A DNA stretch of 64,000 nt from Uliginosibacterium gangwonense DSM 18521. Lineage in GTDB: Bacteria > Pseudomonadota > Gammaproteobacteria > Burkholderiales > Rhodocyclaceae. Positions 37,766 to 47,703 of this stretch are shown here, one piece after another. Within the stretch, counting starts at the first letter, position 1. Each line of letters begins with the position of its first letter. The notes under the pieces are model-generated. The model saw only the letters and a list, made by a program, of their open reading frames with translations, was not told the origin of the DNA and did not search any database. The translations under genes were made by a program, and so were the position numbers. The stretch lies in the NCBI RefSeq assembly GCF_000373965.1, contig NZ_KB892846.1:304861-368860 (forward strand). The letters are read 5' to 3'.

Positions 37766-40384
37766 TTGAATACGAATCACACGAAAAATCAAGAAGACAT
37801 CCTGGTCGGCATCGACAAGCACACCCCCATGATGCAGCAGTACCTGCGGATCAAGGCGCAGCATCCAGACACCCTATTGTTTTACCGCATGGGGGATTTC
37901 TATGAGCTGTTCTTTGAAGATGCCGAGCGGGCCTCGCGGATATTGGACATCACACTAACCACGCGCGGCAGCTCCGCCGGGCAGCCGATCAAGATGGCGG
38001 GGGTACCTTTTCATGCGCTAGAGCCGTATCTGGCCAAGCTGGTGAAGCTGGGCGAGTCGGCAGTGATTGCCGAGCAGGTTTTGGAGTCTGCCGAGGCCGC
38101 CAAGGCCAACAAGGGGCCGATGGAGCGGGCGGTGAGCCGCATCGTAACCCCCGGCACGCTCACCGATGCTGCGCTGCTGGATGATCGGGCCGACGCCCCC
38201 TTGTTGGCGCTGCAACTGAACCGGGGCGTACTGGGGCTGGCGTGGTTGAATCTGGCGAACGGGGATTTCCATGTGGTGGAAACCGAACCGGAATCCTTGC
38301 TGAGTCACCTGGAACGCCTGCGCCCCGCAGAGGCATTGATTCCAGACTCGCTGAAGCTGCCTGTGCTGGAATCCCGCGTGGCGGCAATTCGGCGTCTGGC
38401 GGATTGGCAGTTCGATGCCAAGACGGCACAGGAACTGCTGACCACGCATTTTGGCACCCATGATCTGGCCGGGTTTGGTGCCGAAGGGCTAAACGTGGCG
38501 CTGGCCGCAGCGGGTGCCTTGTTTGACTATGCGCGTACCACCCAGCGACAGGCCTTGGTGCATGTCACCGGCCTGAAGGTGGAGACAGAGGGCGATTACC
38601 TGCGCCTGGATGCGCACACCCGTCGCAATCTTGAAATTACCGAAACGCTGCGGGGGGAACCCGCCCCCACCCTGCTCTCTCTGCTCGACCTGACCCAGAC
38701 GAGCATGGGCTCGCGCTGGCTACGCCACTGTCTGCATCACCCGCTCTCCAATCGCGTGGCATGCCGGGAGCGCCATCAGGCTGTGGCGGATTTGCTCGGT
38801 GATGCGGGCGATGGCCCCATGAGTGCAGTGGCCGCTGCCTTGCGCCCGATTGCCGACATAGAGCGCATCGCTACCCGGATTGCATTACGCAGCGTGCGCC
38901 CACGCGAACTGGCTGCTCTGCGCGAAAGCCTGGGGGCGTTGGAAGACGTGCGCGCGCCCCTGGCCCATGCAGGCAGCGCCCTGCTCGCCCGCATGAATGA
39001 CGATCTGGCAACGCCGGTGGATGTGCTGCTCCTGTTGCGTGCAGCCATCATGGAAGAGCCTGCTACACTGATCCGCGAAGGCGGCGTCATCGGCAAGGGA
39101 TATGACACAGAGCTGGACGAGCTGCGTGATATCCAGAACAATTGCGGCGAATTCCTGGTGGCCCTGGAAACACGCGAACGGGAACGTACCGGCATCTCTA
39201 CCTTGAAGGTGGAATTCAACCGCGTACACGGCTTCTATATCGAAGTAACGCACGCCAACACCGATCGCGTCCCAGAAGATTATCGTCGCCGCCAGACGAT
39301 GAAGAACGCCGAGCGCTACATCACCCCGGAACTCAAGGCATTTGAGGACAAGGCGCTCTCTGCACAGGAACGGGCGCTGGCGCGTGAAAAGCTGCTCTAT
39401 GACGCATTGCTGGAGCAGCTCGCACCACAGGTGCCGCGCTTGCAGACCATTGCCCACGCAATCGCGCTGCTCGATGGGCTGAATGCTTTCTCCCAGGCGG
39501 CGGCGCGATATGACTATAGAATTCCCGAACTGGTTGATGAGGCCACGCTCGAAATTGTGGAAGGCCGCCACCCGGTGGTGGAACGGCAGGTGGATGACTT
39601 CATCAGCAATGATACCCGCATGGCCCCTACGCGCCGCATGTTACTGGTCACCGGCCCGAACATGGGTGGTAAATCCACGTACATGCGGCAGGTGGCGCTG
39701 ATTGTCTTGCTGGCACATTGCGGCTCATTTGTACCGGCCACGCGCTGCCGCATCGGCCCGGTAGATGCGATCTTCACGCGGATCGGCGCTTCGGACGACC
39801 TGGCTTCCGGGCGCTCCACCTTCATGGTGGAAATGACGGAAGCGGCAGCCATCCTCAATGGCGCCACAGAACGCAGCCTCGTACTCATGGATGAAATTGG
39901 CCGGGGCACTTCAACCTTTGACGGCATGGCTTTGGCATATTCTATTGCGCGCCACCTGCTCGACAAAAACCGCAGTTATGCCTTGTTCTCCACCCACTAC
40001 TTTGAGCTGACCCGCTTGGGGCAGGAATACCCGGAATGCGTAAATGTGCACCTGGGTGCAATTGAGCATGGGCATAGCATCGTCTTCCTGCATGCGGTAC
40101 AGGATGGCCCTGCCTCGCAAAGCTACGGGATCGAAGTGGCGGCACTGGCGGGCATTCCCTCTGCCGTGGTACGCGACGCCAAACGCCGCCTGCGCTCACT
40201 GGAAAACCGCGAGGTGGTCTCCGGCGGGCAAGACGATCTGTTTGCCAGCCTGCCAGAAGCAGAGCCCTCCCAGGTCAGCCATCCGGCACTGACCCAATTG
40301 GCCGAACTGGACCCGGACAACATGAGCCCACGCGAAGCCATGGAAGCCTTGTACGCATTACGCAAGACGCTCAACGCACAATAA
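37766..40384 (+). CDS. mutS: DNA mismatch repair protein MutS
   Basis: 872 residues from a TTG; the first 20 residues before [20 protein letters not shown] are weakly conserved and the start is uncertain, with no good ribosome site. Mismatch-contact motif [11 protein letters not shown] (Phe wedge in DFYELF). The central lever and clamp domains follow. The C-terminal ATPase has Walker [15 protein letters not shown], Walker [18 protein letters not shown] and STHYFELT. Length and domain order are normal for the MutS1 family. Terminator follows. Confidence 0.97.
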   Translation: MNTNHTKNQEDILVGIDKHTPMMQQYLRIKAQHPDTLLFYRMGDFYELFFEDAERASRILDITLTTRGSSAGQPIKMAGVPFHALEPYLAKLVKLGESAVIAEQVLESAEAAKANKGPMERAVSRIVTPGTLTDAALLDDRADAPLLALQLNRGVLGLAWLNLANGDFHVVETEPESLLSHLERLRPAEALIPDSLKLPVLESRVAAIRRLADWQFDAKTAQELLTTHFGTHDLAGFGAEGLNVALAAAGALFDYARTTQRQALVHVTGLKVETEGDYLRLDAHTRRNLEITETLRGEPAPTLLSLLDLTQTSMGSRWLRHCLHHPLSNRVACRERHQAVADLLGDAGDGPMSAVAAALRPIADIERIATRIALRSVRPRELAALRESLGALEDVRAPLAHAGSALLARMNDDLATPVDVLLLLRAAIMEEPATLIREGGVIGKGYDTELDELRDIQNNCGEFLVALETRERERTGISTLKVEFNRVHGFYIEVTHANTDRVPEDYRRRQTMKNAERYITPELKAFEDKALSAQERALAREKLLYDALLEQLAPQVPRLQTIAHAIALLDGLNAFSQAAARYDYRIPELVDEATLEIVEGRHPVVERQVDDFISNDTRMAPTRRMLLVTGPNMGGKSTYMRQVALIVLLAHCGSFVPATRCRIGPVDAIFTRIGASDDLASGRSTFMVEMTEAAAILNGATERSLVLMDEIGRGTSTFDGMALAYSIARHLLDKNRSYALFSTHYFELTRLGQEYPECVNVHLGAIEHGHSIVFLHAVQDGPASQSYGIEVAALAGIPSAVVRDAKRRLRSLENREVVSGGQDDLFASLPEAEPSQVSHPALTQLAELDPDNMSPREAMEALYALRKTLNAQ

Positions 40385-40406
40385 AAAGCGCGATGCAAAT
40401 CACAAC

Positions 40407-40436
40407 GCCAGGGGCCAAATCCCCTGGCATTTTTTT
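40407..40436 (+). terminator. Terminator of mutS
   Basis: Stem GCCAGGGG-ccaaat-CCCCTGGC followed by A and a T-run of seven. Confidence 0.93.
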
Positions 40437-40633
40437 GTCCATACCACCCGAACAGGGAAATACCCGCCTCCCTAATCAGGCTTTATGTTACATCCTCAGT
40501 CTATGGTCAATCGGACTTGATAGATTTGCGGTCGTGACCAGCGAGGTACGCTAACGGGCCCATTACCACTTCTAATGTCCAGGAGAAAGGCTGGCCACCT
40601 GCCACAGTGGTGGCCAGTGTATTCAGGCCGTAA

Positions 40634-41761
40634 TCAGCCGCGCCACTGCGTACCACTCCACTGGGAAGCGGTAGCCGTTGCAGTATGCAGATCGAGTGCC
40701 GTGATCTGGGCCTTCTCGGCCAGTTCGGCCAAGGGCAGGCCGACATGGAATTCGCTGTCGATAAATTCCATCAGTGGCATCATGGTGTAGACAATCTCAC
40801 GCAGACGCTTGCGGGCCTCTTCCTTCGAGCCACTGCGGATCTGCGTCAGCGCATGGTCCAGACTGACGGCCAGACGGCTGAAGCGGCCCACGTTATCAGG
40901 CGTCACCTCACCCGCTTCCGAGACCACCCGGTTGCCACCGAGCATGGTTCCTTCCGACACGCGGGAAGCCGCCAATTGCAGCAATTCCTCCAGCGAAAGG
41001 TTGGGGTCGCCGTGAGCGCTGGCCAAACCAATGGTCAGGCTCACACGGATGCGATGCTCCTTGTAGGTCATCACAATCGTTTCAATCGCCCGGCGCAAAC
41101 GCAGGGCAAAGGCCCCACAGGCATCCAGATCGGCAGAAGGAGAAATGACCGCAAACTGGCCTTCCGCCAAGTGAGCAATCGTATCTTCCTTACGAACCTT
41201 GGCAGAAAGCAGCTTGGAGAGCTTACGGTGGATGAGCTGCCCCACGCTGTGACCAAAGTTGGTGCACAACTCGTCGTAATGATCCACCTGCACCACCATC
41301 ACGCTCACGTCGCCACGGTTGCGACGCACCAACTGCTCGCGGCTTTCTTCCAGTTCGCGGCGGGTTTGGGCCAGCTTGACCAGCGCCTCAATCCGGGCGA
41401 TCAGTTCAACCCGGGGCGTGCCCTTGGTAATGAAGTCGGTCGCGCCCAGGGTCTGTGCCTTGGTGCGGGCCTCATCCTCGTCCTCACCCGAAATGATCAG
41501 CACAGGCAGGGAATTGATCCGCGACAGCCGTGAGCCCCGGATGCGCTGCAGCAGGCCAAAGCCATCCAGTCGCGGCATTCCGATATCAGAAATGACTACT
41601 TCGACGGTCGGGTCCAGCAACAATGCCTGCCAACCTGCTTCGCCGTCTGCCTCCTCACGCACGTCGAACTTGTCACGAATCTGCTTGCTCAAGGAAGCGC
41701 GAACCATGCGTGAATCATCAACAATCAGCACGCGAGGGAGTTGCGCCGCGACTTCAGTCAT
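40634..41761 (-). CDS. Response regulator with degenerate GGDEF domain
   Basis: 375 residues from the ATG at 41761, preceded by AAGGAAGGC. Residues 10-125 are a receiver domain: VLIVDDSRMVRASL, the phosphoacceptor Asp in VVISDIGMPRLDG, a Ser/Thr site in VLIISGEDED and FITKGTPRVELI. The next about 170 residues have GGDEF-fold features (VSVMVVQVDHYDELCTNFGH, VSLTIGLASAHGDPNLSL), but the signature is AEGQF (in HLAEGQFAVISP) and not GG(D/E)EF, so it is probably not a diguanylate cyclase. A C-terminal 60-residue helical segment follows. Its kinase is not adjacent. Confidence 0.85.
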   Translation of the reverse strand: MTEVAAQLPRVLIVDDSRMVRASLSKQIRDKFDVREEADGEAGWQALLLDPTVEVVISDIGMPRLDGFGLLQRIRGSRLSRINSLPVLIISGEDEDEARTKAQTLGATDFITKGTPRVELIARIEALVKLAQTRRELEESREQLVRRNRGDVSVMVVQVDHYDELCTNFGHSVGQLIHRKLSKLLSAKVRKEDTIAHLAEGQFAVISPSADLDACGAFALRLRRAIETIVMTYKEHRIRVSLTIGLASAHGDPNLSLEELLQLAASRVSEGTMLGGNRVVSEAGEVTPDNVGRFSRLAVSLDHALTQIRSGSKEEARKRLREIVYTMMPLMEFIDSEFHVGLPLAELAEKAQITALDLHTATATASQWSGTQWRG

Positions 41762-41772
41762 ATGCCTTCCTT

Positions 41773-42801
41773 TTAACCACCACTGTCCGCAATCCGAACC
41801 ACTGTCCGGCCACGAGACACCCCGTTGAGCAACTGCGTGCACATTAAGGGTATCTCCTCGAATCCTACCATCCTGTATAACAAACGGAGCTTGTCGGAAT
41901 GCAAATCTCCTGCAAGTCGTATCCAGGCCTTGTGTTTGGTCGCAAAACCAGCCTGCGCAGAATCCACCCCCAACACGCTCACCCCACGCGCCACCATCGG
42001 CGCCAGAGATAAGTTCACTGCACTTCCCAGCACGTCTCCCAACGCCACCACTGCTGCACCAGGTTTGCTTGAACCCAATATCCAGCCTAGTACATTTCCC
42101 CCCAAATTATCGACCGCGCCTGCCCATACGCCGCGTGCCAGCGGCTGAATGGCGTCAAGATGCAGATCACCGTACAACAGCACGCGAGAAGCCCCCAAGT
42201 CCTTGAGCCATTGGGAATTTTCCGCCTGTCTGGTCAGTGCGCAGACCTCATAACCCCGTGCGGCCAAGAGTGTCACCGCCAGCGAACCGTTACTGCCCCC
42301 GGCCCCGGTCACCAACACAGGGCCCCGCTCTGGTTTGAGACCATTATCTTCCAGTTGCGTAAGCGCCATGGCTACCGCCAGTCCGGAACCCCCCAGGCTG
42401 ATGGCCGATAAGGCATCCAGTTTTTCTGGCACCGGCAGCAACCAGCCGCCAGGCAATAAAGCGCGCTCCGCGTAGGCTCCGTGATGCTTGGAGCCAATGC
42501 CATAACCGCTGGCAAAAACCCAATCCCCGGGCTGGAAACGTGGTGCGGCACTTGCCAGCACCTGGGCGACCAAATCGCCCCCTGGCACGCAGGGCAGGCG
42601 CCGGGAAGCCACCTCTTGCGCACAACAAGCCAAGGCATCGCGCCGGGTAATCGAGGCATAAGCCACCTGGAGCAGCACATCACCATCATCCAGCTCGGTC
42701 TCACACAGGCGTGTCTGCCGAAGCCGGGTGCCTTTGCCGTGACGCTCCAACAACCACGCCTTGAAGTGTTCTGCTGCCATATTCGGATCACGCCCCATCA
42801 T
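41773..42801 (-). CDS. Zinc-independent quinone oxidoreductase of the YhdH/AcuI type
   Basis: 342 residues from the ATG at 42801, with AAGGGGG just upstream; ATGs at 42798 and 42780 are alternatives. MDR-superfamily NADPH-dependent reductase: FKAWLLERHGKGTR, ASITRRDALAC, PGGDLVAQVL, the nucleotide-binding VLVTGAGGSNGSLAVTLLAA and ALTRQAENSQWLKDLGASRV. The pattern fits the YhdH/AcuI (acryloyl-CoA reductase) group. It starts 11 bp before the response regulator stop is reached on the opposite side, and both read leftward, possibly as one transcript. Substrate not predictable. Confidence 0.88.
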   Translation of the reverse strand: MMGRDPNMAAEHFKAWLLERHGKGTRLRQTRLCETELDDGDVLLQVAYASITRRDALACCAQEVASRRLPCVPGGDLVAQVLASAAPRFQPGDWVFASGYGIGSKHHGAYAERALLPGGWLLPVPEKLDALSAISLGGSGLAVAMALTQLEDNGLKPERGPVLVTGAGGSNGSLAVTLLAARGYEVCALTRQAENSQWLKDLGASRVLLYGDLHLDAIQPLARGVWAGAVDNLGGNVLGWILGSSKPGAAVVALGDVLGSAVNLSLAPMVARGVSVLGVDSAQAGFATKHKAWIRLAGDLHSDKLRLLYRMVGFEEIPLMCTQLLNGVSRGRTVVRIADSGG

Positions 42802-42926
42802 CGCCCCCTTGCATATGCCTGTGTGGTCGCCTTGATCTGGAGGGCGGAAACGTTATATACAGGGAGCCAGAACCAAAGGCAAGAAGTCCCCAGAAGGCAA
42901 CACTTTTATGTATAAAAATCCTCAAG

Positions 42927-43859
42927 TTGCGCCACGAAAGTGACGTTACTGTTCACAGGCGGAACTCCGGTAGACAGATCGTGCTTGAAGCCCCTTTGAA
43001 CTCCATTGATGAATACATCGCCTATTTCGGGAATCGGGACATCCCCGTGCTGCGCCGAAGCATGCGCTCGCTTGCCGAATTAAGGGAGAACGAAGACGCT
43101 GTCACGGGCCGCATCCTCGCCTCTGACGTGCTGCAAGACCCCATGCTGGCGCTGCGCGTACTGACTTATCTGGAAGAGCATCGCCCTCGTCGCCAGAACC
43201 ACGACATCACCACCGTGGACCGCGCCATCATGATGATGGGCATCACCCCCTTCTTCAACCACTTTGGCGACCTGCCCACAGTAGAAGATGCCTTGGCCAA
43301 ACACCCCCGTGCTCTGGTCGGCTTGTTCAAGGTCATCAGCCGGGCCAAACACGCCGCCCACTGGGCCCGCGAGTTTGCGCTGATCCGCCACGATATCGAT
43401 GTAGATGAAGTCACCGTGGCAGCCCTACTGCATGAGGCGGCAGAAATGCTCTTCTGGTGCTTTGCCCCGGTGTGCATGCAGCAGGTCATGAAGCTGCGTG
43501 CCGACAACCCACAGATGCGCAGTGTTGCCGCACAGGAAGCGATTTTCAGCGTCGGCATTCCAGACGTGCAGGCCGCACTGGTCAAAGCCTGGCATCTGCC
43601 TGAACTGTTGATCACTCTGATGGACAACCGCAACGCAGACAGCCCCCGGGTACGCAATGTCATCCTGGCCTGCGATCTGGCCCGCCATGCCGCCAATGGC
43701 TGGAACGACCCGGCACTCCCCGACGACTACCGTGCTGCCGCCCAGCTCCTGCGCGTCAAGCAAAGCGTGATCATGCAACGCATCGGCGTACCAGACGAAT
43801 ACTGGTTGCCTGTGGCGGGGGCGGAATTGGAAGAAGAAGAGCAAGGCACGAGAATTTGA
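42927..43859 (+). CDS. HDOD domain protein
   Basis: 310 residues from a TTG; a GTG at 42981 (VLEAPLNSIDEYI) is a plausible later start. The HDOD domain covers most of the protein: IPVLRRSMRSLAELRENEDA, LASDVLQDPMLALRVLTYLE, VDRAIMMMGITPFFNHFGDL, the degenerate HD-like VTVAALLHEAAEMLFWCF, and the C-terminal helices. HDOD proteins lack phosphodiesterase residues and act in signalling, often in c-di-GMP or stress networks. It precedes mutL by 57 bp in the same direction. Confidence 0.9.
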   Translation: MRHESDVTVHRRNSGRQIVLEAPLNSIDEYIAYFGNRDIPVLRRSMRSLAELRENEDAVTGRILASDVLQDPMLALRVLTYLEEHRPRRQNHDITTVDRAIMMMGITPFFNHFGDLPTVEDALAKHPRALVGLFKVISRAKHAAHWAREFALIRHDIDVDEVTVAALLHEAAEMLFWCFAPVCMQQVMKLRADNPQMRSVAAQEAIFSVGIPDVQAALVKAWHLPELLITLMDNRNADSPRVRNVILACDLARHAANGWNDPALPDDYRAAAQLLRVKQSVIMQRIGVPDEYWLPVAGAELEEEEQGTRI

Positions 43860-43916
43860 TCGCTTGGCGGCCTGGGTCACGGCATAATTGCGCCTTTAGT
43901 GTGCCACTGCTGTTCC

Positions 43917-45773
43917 ATGCCTGCCATCCATAAACTCCCTGAAGTGCTCATCAACCAAATCGCCGCTGGCGAGGTGGTGGAGCGCCCGGCCTCCGTGCTC
44001 AAGGAACTGATGGAAAACAGCCTGGATGCAGGCAGCTGCGCCATGGAAGTCCACCTTGCCCAAGGCGGCGTGAAGCAGATGCGCATCACCGATGACGGGT
44101 GCGGCATCGGCAAGGACGATCTGGCGCTCGCGCTGGAACGCCACGCCACCAGCAAGATTGCCACACTGGAAGACCTGGAGGCTGTCGGCACCATGGGTTT
44201 CCGGGGAGAGGCGCTCGCGGCGATCTCCTCCGTGGCCCGTACCCGCATCACTAGCCGTGCCGAAGGTGCAGCGCACGCCTGGAAGATCACCGAACGCGAA
44301 CGCACGCCCGTACCGGCTGCACTCAATGCAGGCACCGTCGTCGAGGTTGAAGACCTCTACTACAACACCCCGGCACGGCGGAAATTCCTCAAATCCGAAT
44401 CCACCGAATTCGGCCATTGTGACGACGTATTCCGCCGCATCGCGCTCGCCCGCCCGGACGTAGGCTTCCAGCTCCACCACAACGGGCGCCTCACGTTACG
44501 CCTGCCTGCAGGTGACGCCGAACGCCGCGCCCGCGAAATTCTGGGGGACGACTTCATGGCCCACTCGCGCCGGGTAGAGGTGGAATCCGGCCCGCTGCGC
44601 CTCACCGGCTTTGCTGCCCTGCCCGCCTACGCTCGTGCCAACCGTGATGCGCAGTTCTTCTACGTCAATGGCCGTTTCGTGCGCGACAAGCTGATCCAGC
44701 ACGCCTTACGTGAAGCCTATGCCGACATCCTGCACGGCAGTCGTCACCCGGCATTCGTCCTGTTTCTAGAGATGGACCCGGCCGGGGTGGACGTCAACGT
44801 CCACCCAGCCAAAACCGAAGTGCGCTTCCGCGAGGGGCGTGCCATTCACCAGTTCGTATTCCACGGCGTCAGCCGCAGTCTGGCCGCACCGGTACAGGCC
44901 GCCTACAGTGCAAGCCACCCAACGCAGGATGAAACGCCCGCCCCGGCCAGCACAACGCATTATTACTCCGGCCCGACCGAACAGGCCCGCTTGGCCGTGG
45001 AAGAGGCTACGCCGCCTCATTACGCTATCAGCACAAACCAGCCTTCTTTCGCAAATCAGGCCACAAGCATAGCCCCGGTGCGCTACAGCCCGCCGCCACA
45101 GACAGGCATGCGCCCGGCGGCCCTGGAAAATGCCATCACCCATCTGGCTCCCAATGCCCCTGCCCCCCTGCCCGCTCACGACCCAACCCGCGCCGCCGCG
45201 CTGGGTTACGCGGTAGGACAAATTCATGGCGTCTACATCCTGGCCCAGAACGAACAGGGATTGATACTGGTAGATATGCATGCGGCACATGAGCGCATTC
45301 TGTACGAACAACTCAAACATGTGCTCGATGGCAATCCCGGCGTGCAACGCCTGCTCATCCCGGCTGTCATCAATGCCAGCAAGATCGAAATGGCCACCGC
45401 CGAAGAACATGCCGAAACGCTGACGCGGATGGGCTTCGATATAGGCTCTGCAGGCCCCCACGAACTCGCCGTGCGTAGCGTGCCCGCCCTCTTGGGGCGC
45501 GCCAATGTTGCCGACCTGCTGCGCAGCCTGCTCGCCGAACTCCGCGACTACCCAGCCAGCGAAGTCATCGCTGCCCGGCGCAACGAACTGCTCGCCACCA
45601 TGGCCTGCCACGGCGCAGTACGCGCCAACCGCCAACTCACCCTGCCGGAAATGAACGCGCTGCTGCGCGACATGGAAGCCACCGAACGCGCCGACCAATG
45701 CAACCACGGCCGCCCCACCTGGACCCAGCTTTCAATGGCTGACCTGGACAAACTCTTCATGCGTGGCCAATAA
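43917..45773 (+). CDS. mutL: DNA mismatch repair protein MutL
   Basis: 618 residues from the ATG at 43917. The GHKL ATPase has IHKLPEVLINQIAAGEVVER, PASVLKELMENSLDAG (Glu and Asn), ITDDGCGI, TMGFRGEALAAI and VEDLYYNTPARRKFL. A Pro/Ala-rich linker spans about residues 325-410. The C-terminal dimerisation domain lacks the DQHAxxE(x)4E endonuclease motif, showing DMHAAHERILYEQ instead, as expected where MutH-type or non-endonuclease MutL occurs. It works with MutS. Confidence 0.97.
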   Translation: MPAIHKLPEVLINQIAAGEVVERPASVLKELMENSLDAGSCAMEVHLAQGGVKQMRITDDGCGIGKDDLALALERHATSKIATLEDLEAVGTMGFRGEALAAISSVARTRITSRAEGAAHAWKITERERTPVPAALNAGTVVEVEDLYYNTPARRKFLKSESTEFGHCDDVFRRIALARPDVGFQLHHNGRLTLRLPAGDAERRAREILGDDFMAHSRRVEVESGPLRLTGFAALPAYARANRDAQFFYVNGRFVRDKLIQHALREAYADILHGSRHPAFVLFLEMDPAGVDVNVHPAKTEVRFREGRAIHQFVFHGVSRSLAAPVQAAYSASHPTQDETPAPASTTHYYSGPTEQARLAVEEATPPHYAISTNQPSFANQATSIAPVRYSPPPQTGMRPAALENAITHLAPNAPAPLPAHDPTRAAALGYAVGQIHGVYILAQNEQGLILVDMHAAHERILYEQLKHVLDGNPGVQRLLIPAVINASKIEMATAEEHAETLTRMGFDIGSAGPHELAVRSVPALLGRANVADLLRSLLAELRDYPASEVIAARRNELLATMACHGAVRANRQLTLPEMNALLRDMEATERADQCNHGRPTWTQLSMADLDKLFMRGQ

Positions 45774-45802
45774 CTGGTTGCCGCACACCACAGGAACAAC
45801 AC

Positions 45803-46528
45803 ATGCAACTGGATAGAATCCTCCAATCCCAAGGCCTTGGCTCTCGCAAAGAAGCACGCAAACTCGTGCGCGACGGACTGGTCAAGATCAAAGGCATCGT
45901 TGCCACCGATCCGTTTGCCGAATATGACGAAAACGGCTTCACTTTCGAGGTCGACGATTGGGAGTGGGAATACTCCAAGCTCGTCTACATTGCCCTGCAT
46001 AAGCCGTTGGGATACGAGTGTTCCCACAAGCCCAAGCACAACGAAAGCGTCTTCCACCTTCTACCCGAGCCCTTGATGGTGCGTGGCGTACAAAGCGTGG
46101 GACGGCTCGATGTAGAGACCAGCGGCCTGCTGCTCTTCTCCGACGACGGCCAATTCATCCACGCCATCGCCCACGCCAAGCGCCAAGTCACCAAACACTA
46201 CCGCGCCCAGACCGCACAGGATATCCAGCCCGCCGAAATCGAAGCCCTGCTCGCAGGCGTAGAACTGCACGACGAACCCGAGCCTGTGGCCGCCCTTGAA
46301 GTCAAACAGACCGGCGAACGGCAGATCGAACTGGTGATTGATCACGGCAAATATCACTTGGTACGCCGCATGATCGCCGCAGCAGGCAACCACGTAGAAT
46401 CACTGCATCGCTTTGCTGTAGGCGGACTCTCAATGGAAGACGGCTCGCTCCCCGAACTCGAACCCAGCGACTGGTGCTATCTGCGCCCCAAGCATCTAGC
46501 ATTACTGGGGTATCAGGTAGAAAAATAA
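45803..46528 (+). CDS. rsuA: 16S rRNA pseudouridine(516) synthase RsuA
   Basis: 241 residues. The S4-like RNA-binding head (MQLDRILQSQGLGSRKEARKL-type) is followed by the RsuA/TruB-type catalytic domain with GRLDVETSGLLLFSDDG, carrying the catalytic Asp. The late LVIDHGKYHLVRRMIAAAGN is typical of the RsuA/RluB/E/F group. It isomerises U516 of 16S rRNA; RluE-type specificity cannot be excluded by eye. It starts 29 bp after mutL. Confidence 0.9.
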   Translation: MQLDRILQSQGLGSRKEARKLVRDGLVKIKGIVATDPFAEYDENGFTFEVDDWEWEYSKLVYIALHKPLGYECSHKPKHNESVFHLLPEPLMVRGVQSVGRLDVETSGLLLFSDDGQFIHAIAHAKRQVTKHYRAQTAQDIQPAEIEALLAGVELHDEPEPVAALEVKQTGERQIELVIDHGKYHLVRRMIAAAGNHVESLHRFAVGGLSMEDGSLPELEPSDWCYLRPKHLALLGYQVEK

Positions 46529-46630
46529 CGCGCCTCGGGACAGCCACCCTTCGTCACCATCGCATTACCACAAGACAACACTGATCGAATTTAACTTACG
46601 CATCGTTTTCCACGATCAGGATTGTCCTTA

Positions 46631-46660
46631 CAAAAAAGCCGCTGTAATGCGGCTTTTTTG
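46631..46660. terminator. Bidirectional terminator
   Basis: Twelve-bp stem CAAAAAAGCCGC-tgtaat-GCGGCTTTTTTG between rsuA and the TonB-like gene. Confidence 0.93.
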
Positions 46661-46739
46661 TACACGGAAGGAACCACTATTCCCAGAAATCAGGCGCAAT
46701 AGTTGCTTTGATATCTTTTTTTTGTTCTAGGGAAGACGA

Positions 46740-47207
46740 ATGAATAAGGGTCTGCCAAACTTATTTCAAGCAAGCCTGCTTGGAATGGTGATAGTTGCCA
46801 CAATGGTCACAACAGCTTGGGCCGACACAGCTCTTCCAAGCAGTGCCAATCAAAATTCAACGCAAGTATCACAATCAACACCAGCAGAGAGCGGCGAGAC
46901 TCCGCCTTTGCAAAACGGCCAACCGGCAGAGCCAATGTCGCCCCAACTGGCAGCAATGGTGTGCCCCAAGATGGTTGCACCGGAATATCCCGAACAGATG
47001 GTTACGCACAAAATAGAAGGGGGTGTGATTGTCGTTTTCCAGACCGGTCAGAATGGGGAGCTTTCGAGCGCAGTTCAAATCAGGTTTCAATCGATTCCGG
47101 CAGAGTATCAGGACACACTCAAGGCATCCGTTATCGCGGCCTTGAAGAACTACCGATGCAAACCCAGCCTATGCTTAATGCAAGAATTTTCGTTCCGCCT
47201 AAATTGA
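46740..47207 (+). CDS. Secreted TonB C-terminal-like protein
   Basis: 155 residues with a Sec signal peptide (about residues 1-28, cleavage after TAWA). A Ser/Gln/Pro-rich linker follows, then a TonB_C-like domain of about 80 residues: VCPKMVAPEYPEQMVTHKIE, GGVIVVFQTGQNGEL, VIAALKNYRC. It has two cysteines that may pair (VCPKM and NYRC, or KPSLC). It lacks the N-terminal membrane anchor of classical TonB, so it is probably a periplasmic protein using the TonB fold for binding. Confidence 0.75.
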   Translation: MNKGLPNLFQASLLGMVIVATMVTTAWADTALPSSANQNSTQVSQSTPAESGETPPLQNGQPAEPMSPQLAAMVCPKMVAPEYPEQMVTHKIEGGVIVVFQTGQNGELSSAVQIRFQSIPAEYQDTLKASVIAALKNYRCKPSLCLMQEFSFRLN

Positions 47208-47279
47208 CTAGCTCGTCCACAACAGGCTGGATTTGATACGCATTTTGCTACAACCAATTAAAAATGTACCAAAACATTT

Positions 47280-47675
47280 TTAGAATATGCTGCCCCAGAA
47301 CCCCGCCGGGCTTTTTGTAATGGCCACTGACGCCATCCAGCTCAGGCACACGAGTGCGGCCATCATGGCGGTGGCGCGAATGGCAAGTGTAGGCCCGCGC
47401 TTGAGCGCGATAGTCCCGAGCACAATATAGGCCACCAGCCCGATCAGTTTTGCCATCAACCAGGGCTGGGCCATGGGGGATGCACCGATCGTCACAGCCA
47501 GGGCAATGCCTGAAGCTAGTAGGCAGGTGTCGATGATATGCGGCAAGATTTTGGTGAGGCGGTGCTGGAGTAAGGGGGAGCCGCGCAGCATCCAGCGCCC
47601 GCGCAAAACAAATCCGGTAGCACTAAGCGCCACAAGTGTCATATGCAGATGTTTTAGGATGATATAGCTATTCAT
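47280..47675 (-). CDS. SirB2-family membrane protein
   Basis: 131 residues, four hydrophobic helices: YIILKHLHMTLVALSATGFV with the SirB2 K-x-x-H-x-x-x-x pattern, LLQHRLTKILPHIIDTCLLA, WLMAKLIGLVAYIVLGTIAL and the last near IRATAMMAALVCLSWM. SirB2 proteins are membrane proteins of unclear function, once linked to virulence-gene expression. It lies 28 bp after dnaB, reading the same way, so likely in the dnaB transcript. Confidence 0.9.
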   Translation of the reverse strand: MNSYIILKHLHMTLVALSATGFVLRGRWMLRGSPLLQHRLTKILPHIIDTCLLASGIALAVTIGASPMAQPWLMAKLIGLVAYIVLGTIALKRGPTLAIRATAMMAALVCLSWMASVAITKSPAGFWGSIF

Positions 47676-47703
47676 GCGCGGGTTCTCTCTGTGATTGGGG
47701 TTG

